A stretch of DNA of 64,000 nt from positions 310,001 through 374,000 of the forward strand of contig JAVJPW010000007.1 of assembly GCA_040217575.1 (NCBI GenBank). Direction: 5' to 3'. This document shows, one piece after another, positions 27,305 to 34,527 of this stretch (the first letter of the stretch is position 1; each line of letters starts with the position of its first letter). The stretch is from Pacificispira sp040217575. GTDB taxonomy: Bacteria > Pseudomonadota > Alphaproteobacteria > UBA8366 > Aestuariispiraceae. The notes beneath the pieces are model-generated. The model searched no databases. It was not told the DNA's origin and was given only the letters and a program-made list of their open reading frames with translations. Made by a program: the position numbers and the translations under genes.

Positions 27305-27346
27305 TAACATTCCCGCAGACGCATTTCGCCAAGCGGGAGAACTAGG

Positions 27347-27664
27347 ATGCATTGGATGTTTGCCGCGAAACGGACGGTTGGTCCGGCTCTCGCCCTTATG
27401 ACGGGACTAGGCATTGCCGCCAGCCCCGTTCATGCACAGGAAGAAGCGGACCCTCTGACGGTCCCGGGCCGATACGAAGTGGTTTCGGTCGAAGACGGCG
27501 AAGACGGCGGTCAGATCGCGATCATGGTCGACACGGCTTTTGGCCGGACCTGGATCCTGGAAACGAACGCGGACGGGTCCGTGAACTGGCGTCGGATTTT
27601 CGTACGCCGCGCCGGCGACACGCCGGATGGATTTACGTCCAGACCACTGACGATCCGACCGTAA
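27347..27664 (+). CDS. Small secreted protein of unknown function
   Basis: This 105-residue protein starts with a Sec signal peptide (hydrophobic segment ending SPVHAQ at about residue 31). The mature domain is about 75 residues, acidic at first and ending basic. It contains a DTAFGRTW strand similar to the DT-x-TGRTW segment of many small alphaproteobacterial periplasmic proteins. No function is known. A purine-rich GCGGGAGAA site precedes the ATG at good spacing. Confidence 0.65.
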   Translation: MHWMFAAKRTVGPALALMTGLGIAASPVHAQEEADPLTVPGRYEVVSVEDGEDGGQIAIMVDTAFGRTWILETNADGSVNWRRIFVRRAGDTPDGFTSRPLTIRP

Positions 27665-27704
27665 TCCGCTGCGGGCGGACTTAACCCCTGTAAGGTAGGT
27701 TGCG

Positions 27705-28346
27705 ATGAATTGGGAGCTTTACGCCGCGTTTTGCATTGCAAGCGCGCTGTTGATCATAATGCCGGGTCCCATCGTAACGCTGGTGATCGCAAACAGCTTG
27801 CGGCGGGGAACGGGATTCGGTCTGGCGACTATGTTGGGTGGGAACCTGGGCACCGGGATCATGCTGACCGCGGGTGCCGTTGGGATGACGACGGTCCTGA
27901 CACTGGTTTCCGACCTTTTCGACGTCGTGCGATATCTGGGTGCCGCATACCTGATCTATCTGGGGATCAGGGAATGGCGAAGCCGCGCGGTCACATTCGA
28001 CGAAATGGATGCCGAATCGGCCGAATATTCAAAGAAATCAAAACAGTCCGCCTTTTGGACCGGGGTCATGACCGGGATCACGAACCCGAAGACCATCATC
28101 TTCTATGCGGCATTTTTCCCGCAGTTCGTCGACCCTGGGCTTGCTGCCGGGCCGCAGCTTGCGGTGATGACGGTCAGTTTCCTGTGCATCGCCCTGGTTC
28201 TGGACGGATCCTATGCGGTTCTGGCGGGCCGTGTTCGCCCGCTGCTGCAGGACGGCCGCAAGGCGATCATGCGTGCGCGGGTGACCGGATCCCTTTTGAT
28301 TTTCACTGGAATTGGCCTGGCGTTGATGCGCCGGGAATCGGCGTAA
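27705..28346 (+). CDS. LysE/RhtB family amino-acid exporter
   Basis: The 213-residue protein has six predicted membrane segments and the family N-terminal motif IMPGPIVTLVIANSL. It also has the conserved GITNPKTIIFYAAFFPQF segment in the middle. LysE/RhtB proteins export amino acids or homoserine lactones. The ATG has an AAGGTAGG site upstream. A second LysE-family gene lies at 33432. Confidence 0.88.
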   Translation: MNWELYAAFCIASALLIIMPGPIVTLVIANSLRRGTGFGLATMLGGNLGTGIMLTAGAVGMTTVLTLVSDLFDVVRYLGAAYLIYLGIREWRSRAVTFDEMDAESAEYSKKSKQSAFWTGVMTGITNPKTIIFYAAFFPQFVDPGLAAGPQLAVMTVSFLCIALVLDGSYAVLAGRVRPLLQDGRKAIMRARVTGSLLIFTGIGLALMRRESA

Positions 28347-28501
28347 AATGCGCGTCGCGGCGACAACATTCGCTTTGTCGTATGGAAGATAGTACAGGTC
28401 GCCAGGATGAGAGACGCTCCACGCCGTAGATTTAGCGTATGCGGCTAGTTGAAGTTTGGCGGCACGCACCAGAAAGCCCCGTTTCCACAAGGATTTAGAA
28501 A

Positions 28502-29191
28502 ATGTCTGACGATGATGATCTTGATCTCCGTTCGCTGGACGACCAGGAATTGGTCGAACAGATGTGGGACGACCTCTACGACGGCCTGGCCGACGAAATT
28601 GTGGAGGGAACCAACATCCTGCTGGAACGCGGCTGGGCCCCTTACAAGGTCCTGACCGAGGCTCTGGTCGAAGGCATGCGGATTGTCGGCATCGACTTCC
28701 GCGACGGCATTTTGTTCGTGCCGGAAGTGTTGATGGCCGCCAACTCCATGAAAGCGGGGATGAATATCCTGCGCCCGCTTCTGGCCGAAACCGGTGCGCC
28801 GCCGCAGGGCAAGATGGTCATCGGCACCGTCAAGGGCGACATTCACGACATCGGTAAGAATCTGGTCTCCATGATGATGGAAGGCGCCGGCTTTGAAGTG
28901 ATCGACCTTGGGATCAACAACCCGGTCGAAAGCTATCTGGAGGCCCTTGAGGAGCATAAGCCGGACATATTGGGGATGTCGGCACTGCTGACCACGACGA
29001 TGCCCTACATGAAGGTCGTAATCGACACGATGAAGGAACAGGGCATTCGCGATGATTTCACCGTTCTGGTCGGCGGTGCACCGCTGAACGAAGAGTTCGC
29101 GCGTGAAATTGGCGCAGATGCCTATTGCCGGGACGCCGCCGTCGCCGTTGAAACCGCCAAGGAAGTGATGGCCCGCAAGAACAACCAGTAA
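28502..29191 (+). CDS. Corrinoid (cobalamin-binding) methyl-carrier protein
   Basis: The 229-residue protein has the N-terminal helical cap (about 15-95) and C-terminal Rossmann domain of methyltransferase corrinoid proteins such as MtbC, MttC or the MetH B12 module. The cobalt-ligating histidine is H115 in DIHDIGKN; GMSALLTTTM and VGGAPL complete the lower-ligand binding pattern. It would carry a methyl group between a substrate-specific methyltransferase and a second one acting on tetrahydrofolate. DUF1638 and 'virulence factor' genes follow in the same direction. No MtbB/MttB-like or MtrH-like methyltransferase and no reactivase is in the window. Confidence 0.92.
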   Translation: MSDDDDLDLRSLDDQELVEQMWDDLYDGLADEIVEGTNILLERGWAPYKVLTEALVEGMRIVGIDFRDGILFVPEVLMAANSMKAGMNILRPLLAETGAPPQGKMVIGTVKGDIHDIGKNLVSMMMEGAGFEVIDLGINNPVESYLEALEEHKPDILGMSALLTTTMPYMKVVIDTMKEQGIRDDFTVLVGGAPLNEEFAREIGADAYCRDAAVAVETAKEVMARKNNQ

Positions 29192-29221
29192 TACCCTGCG
29201 GGTCCGGAAAGTGACCCCGTT

Positions 29222-29899
29222 ATGACAACAGCGACCGACATGAAAATCGACACCCCGGCGCCCGATGCGGCGCCGGAGTTCGTTGCAAGGGACGCGTCCA
29301 TCCTGATCATCGCCTGCGGTGCGCTGGCGCGGGAAATTGTCGACCTGACGCGGCTGAACGACTGGTTGAACCTGGCGGTCACCTGTCTGCCGGCCAAGCT
29401 GCACAACGAACCGCAGAAGATCCCGGACCTGCTGCGCGCAAAGATCCGGGAGAACAAGCACCGGTACGGCGAAATCTTTGTCGCCTATGCCGATTGCGGG
29501 ACCGGCGGGATGATCGACCGCGTCGTCGAACAGGAGGGTGCGCAACGCATCGGCGGCCCGCACTGCTATTCCTTCTTTGCGGGCGAAGACACATTCAATG
29601 AAATTGCCGAGGCGGAAATCGGGACCTTCTATCTGACCGACTATCTGGCGCGGCATTTCGAAACCCTGATCCTGGAGGGGATGGGCATTCGGAAATATCC
29701 GCCGATGCGCGACATGTTGTTCGGCAACTATACCCGGCTTCTCTATCTGGCGCAGACGGACAATCCGGAACTGGACAGCCGGGCCAAAGACGCCGCCAAG
29801 GCACTGGGGCTGCGGTACGAAAAGCGACGGACGGGCTATGGTGAGCTCGCCGATTTCATGGCGGAGGCAGCGGCCTCTCAACCGAAGGGACATAAGTGA
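29222..29899 (+). CDS. DUF1638 family protein
   Basis: This 225-residue protein fits DUF1638 in length, neighbours and motifs: an ILIIACGALAREI start, CLPAKLHN, a central YADCGTGG and a GPHCYSFF segment with paired cysteine and histidine. Those residues could bind a metal or corrinoid. Members sit beside corrinoid proteins in one-carbon gene clusters. The biochemical role is unknown. It starts 30 bases after the corrinoid gene, and its stop overlaps the next start (GTGA). Confidence 0.8.
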   Translation: MTTATDMKIDTPAPDAAPEFVARDASILIIACGALAREIVDLTRLNDWLNLAVTCLPAKLHNEPQKIPDLLRAKIRENKHRYGEIFVAYADCGTGGMIDRVVEQEGAQRIGGPHCYSFFAGEDTFNEIAEAEIGTFYLTDYLARHFETLILEGMGIRKYPPMRDMLFGNYTRLLYLAQTDNPELDSRAKDAAKALGLRYEKRRTGYGELADFMAEAAASQPKGHK

Positions 29900-30204
29900 A
29901 TATGGCACAGTTGATCGTCGTCTACTGGCGGGACATTCCGGCCCAGGTCATTGCCAAAAAGGGCCGGCGGGATCAGGTGAAGATCGTTCTGGACGAACGG
30001 TTTGAAAAGGCAATCGACCGCGCAGCCATGCGCGGCGGCGCCCGGTCGACGGACGACTATCTGGCGGACTGGCGCAAGGAAGACCCGGTGGAGGTTTCGG
30101 ACGATCTGGAGGCCGAAGCCCGCGCCGTCGCCGACCGTCTGGAAGCGGAATATGACGATGCGCGGCTGAAGGTCCTGGTGGAAGCCGGCGGCAAAGCCGC
30201 CTGA
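29896..30204 (+). CDS. Small 'virulence factor' family protein of corrinoid clusters
   Basis: The 102-residue protein begins LIVVYWRDIPAQVI and contains a KGRRDQ-x-KI-x-LD-x-RF-x-x-AID pattern. This matches a small family annotated as 'virulence factor' that recurs next to DUF1638 and corrinoid proteins in alphaproteobacteria. The family name is historical; the context points to methyl transfer instead. The GTG at 29896 overlaps the preceding TGA and has GAAGGGA upstream; an ATG at 29902 is the alternative. Confidence 0.75.
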   Translation: MNMAQLIVVYWRDIPAQVIAKKGRRDQVKIVLDERFEKAIDRAAMRGGARSTDDYLADWRKEDPVEVSDDLEAEARAVADRLEAEYDDARLKVLVEAGGKAA

Positions 30205-30221
30205 CCTGATCCCTTTTCGTC

Positions 30222-31391
30222 ATGGCGAACCCGCTCGACCGCCGATTTCCCAGTGTAGACGACCTGGAGGCAGCCGCCCGCGACCGCGTGCCGACGTTCG
30301 TGTTCGATTATATCGTCTGCGGAATGGGCGCGCGGAACGACGACCCGGGATCCGGGGTTCGACGTAACCGTCAGGCGCTGTCTGACGTACGGCTTATGCC
30401 GCGCTATCTGGATGACCCGGGCGCCATCGACCCGTCCGTCACCCTGTTCGGCCAAAAATATTCTGCGGCGTTCGGTGTCGCCCCCGTCGGAAGCGGCGGG
30501 GCGGTCTGGCCGGGTGCGGCAGAAACTCTGGCGGCGGAGGCCAAGCGCCGTAACCAGCCTTTCGCGGCGTCCAGTATGGCGGTTTCCAGCCTTGAGAGTT
30601 TGCGGGAACATGCAGGCGATTGCGGCTGGTTCCAGTTCTATCGCCCAAACGACCCGGATATCGAAGAAGACATGATCGCGCGCGCCGAAACGGCGGGATA
30701 CAAGGTCATGGTCGTCACCGTCGATGTGCCGGGCCCCCTGCGCCGGAACCAGGACCTTAGAAACGGATTTACCGCCGATTTTTCGATCGCGGACCCGCAG
30801 ACTGTTCTTTCCATCATGCGTCACCCGGCCTGGGCCTTTGGGTTCCTGAAATCAGGCTATCCGAGCATCGCCAGTTTCGATCCGTATGGCCCCCGGGGCG
30901 GACCGGCCAAGGAACGTGCCGCCTTCATCCGCAACATCGTGACCGGGCATGTAACGGCCCAGATTCTGGAACGCCTGCGCGCACGCTGGAAGGGACCGAT
31001 GCTGGTGAAGGGTGTTCTGGACCCGGCTGAGGCCAAGCGATGCCAGGACATCGGCATTGACGGGATTGTCGTGTCGAACCATGGCGGACGGCAGTCCGAA
31101 GCGGCACCCGCAACGGCCGAAGTCCTGCCCGCAATCCGCCAGGCCGTCGGGAATAACTATCCACTGGTTGCCGATGGCGGTGTTCGGTCTGGGTTGGACA
31201 TCTGCCGCATGCTGGCGTTGGGTGCGGACCTTGTCCTGTTGGGACGTGCCTTCTACCTGGCCATGGGTGCGATGGGACCGGCGGGTGCGGCGCATGTGTT
31301 TGACATTCTGACGGATGAATTAACCGGCGCCATGCGCCAGATCGGGGCGAAAACCCCCATCGCGCTTCGCAATCATCTGCACCGCCCCTAG
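30222..31391 (+). CDS. FMN-dependent alpha-hydroxy-acid dehydrogenase
   Basis: The 389-residue TIM-barrel flavoprotein belongs to the lactate dehydrogenase/glycolate oxidase/mandelate dehydrogenase family. It has WFQFY (FMN phosphate side), TVDVPGPLRRNQDLRNGF and the catalytic histidine-arginine pair in SNHGGRQ. It oxidises a 2-hydroxy acid to a 2-oxo acid; the substrate could be lactate, glycolate or similar. It lies 17 bases after the small corrinoid-cluster protein and is probably in the same transcript. Confidence 0.88.
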   Translation: MANPLDRRFPSVDDLEAAARDRVPTFVFDYIVCGMGARNDDPGSGVRRNRQALSDVRLMPRYLDDPGAIDPSVTLFGQKYSAAFGVAPVGSGGAVWPGAAETLAAEAKRRNQPFAASSMAVSSLESLREHAGDCGWFQFYRPNDPDIEEDMIARAETAGYKVMVVTVDVPGPLRRNQDLRNGFTADFSIADPQTVLSIMRHPAWAFGFLKSGYPSIASFDPYGPRGGPAKERAAFIRNIVTGHVTAQILERLRARWKGPMLVKGVLDPAEAKRCQDIGIDGIVVSNHGGRQSEAAPATAEVLPAIRQAVGNNYPLVADGGVRSGLDICRMLALGADLVLLGRAFYLAMGAMGPAGAAHVFDILTDELTGAMRQIGAKTPIALRNHLHRP

Positions 31392-31535
31392 GGTCGTTTG
31401 CGACGTTCCGGGACGACAACATGGTTAATTCAGCCCCGCCACCCAGATAGAAACCCCATCAAATCCCAGATAAATTTTGGCAAAACGCGGTATTTTCGAC
31501 ATTTGTTCCTGGCCCGAATTCTGACAGATTTTCAA

Positions 31536-31551
31536 TGGCATAGCTTTTGCT
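31536..31551 (+). promoter_or_regulatory. Candidate sigma-54 (-24/-12) promoter
   Basis: TGGCAT-A-GCTT-TTGCT matches the sigma-54 consensus TGGCAY-R-N4-TTGCW at every fixed position, with the required 10-base distance between GG and GC. It lies in an AT-rich gap, about 90 bases upstream of the next gene's ATG on the same strand. An enhancer-binding site was not identified. Confidence 0.4.
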
Positions 31552-31639
31552 TTTTCTATTCCGCAAGGCTCCGTTGCATTGCTAGATGACTGAGATTCTT
31601 GAATTTTCACGGAATCAGACTCATTTTAAGGTTATGCGA

Positions 31640-32464
31640 ATGTGGAAAAATACCACCCTGCCGCTTGCGGCCCTGGCGTTTGTGATCGTTGCGTCCCTTG
31701 GCGGCCGCAACGGTGGACAGGCATGGGCGGAAGAATCCGTGTTCGACCCACCGCTCAACCCGGCGACCTGTGGCGACCGGCTGAACCGGCTCTACGACGG
31801 TGACTTCACGCAGTTCTGGACCTATGTCGAACGGCATGGATTCACTGCCGTCGTCGATTTCGCCTGGGCCACGCCGGAACGCGATGGAGAGAGTTTCGAG
31901 GATTGGCGGGTGCGCGCCTATGACTGCGTGCTGGAGGTTGAGCGCGCCAACCACTTGGACGAAACGGCCGAGATGGCTTACGCGCTGGGCTACTTCATGT
32001 GGTTCGCGACTGCATCTATCGGATTCAATGACGATGACATCGGTGGACCGGACGTGCGCGAACGGGCCTATCGTCGGCTGCGCAACGCCGCATCCGCCGG
32101 CAGCGACCCCGCACGTGAGGCGCTGATACAGGTGCATCTGGACATGGTGCGCATGGCTGACCAGCGTGTCGCATACGCCGCCCGCAACCAGACGGAGGCA
32201 AGCCTGCCGGATTGGTGGCCGCCGCGCGACCAGATTCTGCAGTCGCTCGACCGTATGGCAAAGTCCGGATACGATTCCGGGTTCCTGGCGATTGCGACGA
32301 TTTATTCCGACCGGGCGCTTCTGGTAACGTCAACCGGGTTCGACCATAACGGCCAGGCCGCCAGCGAACCGGACGCCCGCCTGATAGAAGCATCCCGTGC
32401 CTATCGCCAGGTTTGGGAAGAACGCCAGCAGAGCCGTCAGGCCGCCGTCGGAACCGAAGGCTGA
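31640..32464 (+). CDS. Secreted helical protein of unknown function
   Basis: About 274 residues with a signal peptide: a short basic start, a hydrophobic core around ALAFVIVASL and a likely cleavage near QAWAEE. Two cysteines (CGDRL and YDCVLE) may form a disulfide. The remainder is alpha-helical with Ala-rich pairs of helices, vaguely like Sel1/TPR repeats but without a clean consensus. The ATG at 31640 has AAGG eight bases upstream; in-frame codons at 31586 and 31634 are less well placed. The possible sigma-54 promoter upstream suggests conditional expression. Confidence 0.6.
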   Translation: MWKNTTLPLAALAFVIVASLGGRNGGQAWAEESVFDPPLNPATCGDRLNRLYDGDFTQFWTYVERHGFTAVVDFAWATPERDGESFEDWRVRAYDCVLEVERANHLDETAEMAYALGYFMWFATASIGFNDDDIGGPDVRERAYRRLRNAASAGSDPAREALIQVHLDMVRMADQRVAYAARNQTEASLPDWWPPRDQILQSLDRMAKSGYDSGFLAIATIYSDRALLVTSTGFDHNGQAASEPDARLIEASRAYRQVWEERQQSRQAAVGTEG

Positions 32465-32471
32465 CCCGGCG

Positions 32472-33326
32472 TTACTGAGCCGTTTCCCGCGCCAGTTCGA
32501 TATAGACTGCCCGCAGTTTTTCCGCGACCGGCCCCGGCACGCCGTTGCCCAGGATATGACCGTCCACCTTGACCACCGGCATCACGAACCCGGATGCGGA
32601 CGTTGAGAAGGCTTCCGCCGCTTCATACACCTCATCCGGGGTGAAGGCGCGTTCCTCGATCTGGATATTCTCCCGATGGGCCAGTTCCAGCACCGCCTTG
32701 CGCGTTATCCCATGCAGGATATCGTTCGAAAGCTGACGGGTTACGATCCTGCCGTCCATCGTGACAATGAAGGCATTGTTGGAACTGCCTTCGGTGACAT
32801 AGCCGTCTTCGACCAGCCAGGCATCGTTCGCCCCCGCGTCCAGTGCCGCCTGTTTGGCAAGGCTGGGCGCCAGAAGCTGAACCGTCTTGATATCGCGCCG
32901 GCCCCAACGGATATCCGGCAGGGTGACGACGGAAATGCCTTTCTTGGCCGCGGGCGAATCGCAGACGGCACGCGCTTGGCTGAACATGACCAGCGACGGT
33001 TTCGCATCCGTCGGGAAGGCAAAGTCACGGTCCGCCGCACCGCGCGTGATTTGCCAATAGACGACCCCTTCGGTCAGATCGTTGCGGCGGATGATTTCCC
33101 GCTGGATTTCCAGCAGCTTTTCCTTGGAACAGGGCCAGTCCATCTTGAGTTCGCGCAAGGACCGTTCCAGGCGTGCGATGTGGGCTGCATTGTCCACCAG
33201 CTTCCCGTCGATAACGGAAGAAACCTCGTACACGCCATCGGCGAACAGGAAACCACGGTCGAAGACAGAGATTTTGGCCTCTTCCTCCGGCACGAACTCG
33301 CCATTGACATAGACAATCCGGGACAT
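32472..33326 (-). CDS. dat: D-amino-acid aminotransferase (class IV PLP enzyme)
   Basis: The 284-residue class IV aminotransferase has the PLP lysine K147 in GRRDIKTVQLLAP and the phosphate-binding TEGSSNNAF motif. FDRGFLFADGVYEV near the N-terminus is characteristic of D-amino-acid transaminases rather than branched-chain ones. It would interconvert D-amino acids and 2-oxo acids, supplying D-Glu or D-Ala for peptidoglycan or breaking down D-amino acids. It has a good promoter in the divergent gap shared with the LysE exporter. Confidence 0.85.
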   Translation of the reverse strand: MSRIVYVNGEFVPEEEAKISVFDRGFLFADGVYEVSSVIDGKLVDNAAHIARLERSLRELKMDWPCSKEKLLEIQREIIRRNDLTEGVVYWQITRGAADRDFAFPTDAKPSLVMFSQARAVCDSPAAKKGISVVTLPDIRWGRRDIKTVQLLAPSLAKQAALDAGANDAWLVEDGYVTEGSSNNAFIVTMDGRIVTRQLSNDILHGITRKAVLELAHRENIQIEERAFTPDEVYEAAEAFSTSASGFVMPVVKVDGHILGNGVPGPVAEKLRAVYIELARETAQ

Positions 33327-33364
33327 GCCCCTAACTCCTTCTCTGGATCGCGCGGCTCGCCCTC

Positions 33365-33392
33365 GCTATACACCATCCCGTCTATCGGTCAA
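33365..33392 (-). promoter_or_regulatory. Candidate sigma-70-type promoter for dat
   Basis: On the minus strand TTGACC (33392-33387) and TATAGC (33370-33365) are 16 bases apart, with a predicted start about 30 bases before the ATG. A short inverted repeat CGGTC-N4-GACCG overlaps the -35 hexamer. Confidence 0.45.
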
Positions 33393-33431
33393 TCGACCGT
33401 CCACCCTTCACCGAACCGGATTCTACCAATC

Positions 33432-34016
33432 ATGCTGACCTTTGCTGCGGCCGTCTTCTTTTTAATCATCACGCCTGGACCGGGTGTCCTGACGACCGCG
33501 GGTGTGGGATCGGGATTCGGCTACGGGCCGGGCGTGCGCTATGTGGCAGGGCTGTGCATCGGAACGAACGCAGTCGCGCTGGTCGTCGTGACCGGTATCG
33601 CGGCAATCGTCCTGGCGGAACCCGCGATCCGAACGGTCCTGGTGTTCGCGTCCGCGGCGTACCTGCTTTACCTTGCTGGGCGGATCGCCTTTGCCGGTGC
33701 CAAAGTTGCCTTCATCGAACGTGCCAGCCCGCCAGGCGTACTGGGCGGCATCATGCTGCAGGCGATTAACCCGAAAGCCTATGCGGTGAATACGGCGCTT
33801 TTCGCGGGCTATGGCTTCATGCCCGAACAACCGACGACAGAAGTCCTGATCAAATTCGCCATCATGAACGCGATCTGGATTCCCATTCACATTGCCTGGC
33901 TGGCGGCGGGGGTTACCCTTCACCGCCTTAATTTGCCCGACCGTGTCCAGCGCGCGATCAACATCCTTATGGCGCTTTCCATGCTGGCCGTCGTGGCCCT
34001 GACCGCCCTGACCTAG
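33432..34016 (+). CDS. LysE family amino-acid exporter
   Basis: The 194-residue membrane protein has about six helices, the ITPGPGVLTTAGVG entry motif and the conserved INPKAYAVNTALFAGY segment of LysE/RhtB exporters. The open frame extends far upstream through the antisense strand of dat, but the ATG at 33432 gives the correct family N-terminus. It is divergent from dat and overlaps the convergent GNAT gene by four bases. Export of an amino acid fits the surrounding aminotransferase and oxidoreductase genes. Confidence 0.85.
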   Translation: MLTFAAAVFFLIITPGPGVLTTAGVGSGFGYGPGVRYVAGLCIGTNAVALVVVTGIAAIVLAEPAIRTVLVFASAAYLLYLAGRIAFAGAKVAFIERASPPGVLGGIMLQAINPKAYAVNTALFAGYGFMPEQPTTEVLIKFAIMNAIWIPIHIAWLAAGVTLHRLNLPDRVQRAINILMALSMLAVVALTALT

Positions 34017-34516
34017 GGCGGGTCGCCGGAAGCCGGGATGTCGCGTTCCAGGATCGTTTCATATGCCGTGAACCCGCGCCGTTCATAGGCCAGACGCGCA
34101 CCTTCGTTGCCGCGAAGATAGGCCAGCATCAGGCGCGAAATGCCCAGTGCACGAAAATGGTCTTCCGCCGCTGTCAGAAACAGGTCCAGAATGTTCCGGC
34201 CGCGATGGGCGGGTTCGATCCAGATGTCAGAGACCCAGCCCACGTTTCGATGCTCCGGCAGGACATAGTGCCCGCCGAAATCTTCAACCATCCATATCGC
34301 GAAGCCGACCGGCGTCCCGTCCGCGCCGACGGCAAGGACAACCTGACTGTCATTCGCGGCGCATTCCGCGATCAGATAGTCCAGGTGCGCCTCTGAGGAT
34401 CCGGCCCCGGCCGGTCGGTCCGGATGCAGTGCATGTTCGACATCCTGCAACGCTGCCATGAAACGGATCAGGACCGGACGGTCATTGCCCGCAGCCGGCC
34501 TGACCCGATAGGACAT
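34013..34516 (-). CDS. GNAT family N-acetyltransferase
   Basis: The 167-residue acyltransferase has the GNAT fold order: N-terminal YRVRPA strand, the VSDIWIEPAHRGRNIL acetyl-CoA-binding loop (motif A, R/Q-x-x-G-R/N) and the LAYLRGNEGARLAYERRGF motif B. The substrate is unknown. It starts 11 bases after the indolepyruvate oxidoreductase gene on the same strand, so the two are probably co-transcribed. Confidence 0.83.
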   Translation of the reverse strand: MSYRVRPAAGNDRPVLIRFMAALQDVEHALHPDRPAGAGSSEAHLDYLIAECAANDSQVVLAVGADGTPVGFAIWMVEDFGGHYVLPEHRNVGWVSDIWIEPAHRGRNILDLFLTAAEDHFRALGISRLMLAYLRGNEGARLAYERRGFTAYETILERDIPASGDPP

Positions 34517-34527
34517 GCCTGCCCCCG

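Noticed and set aside
32676..33431. Upstream extension of the second LysE exporter
   Set aside because: It reads antisense through dat; the family N-terminus begins at 33432.
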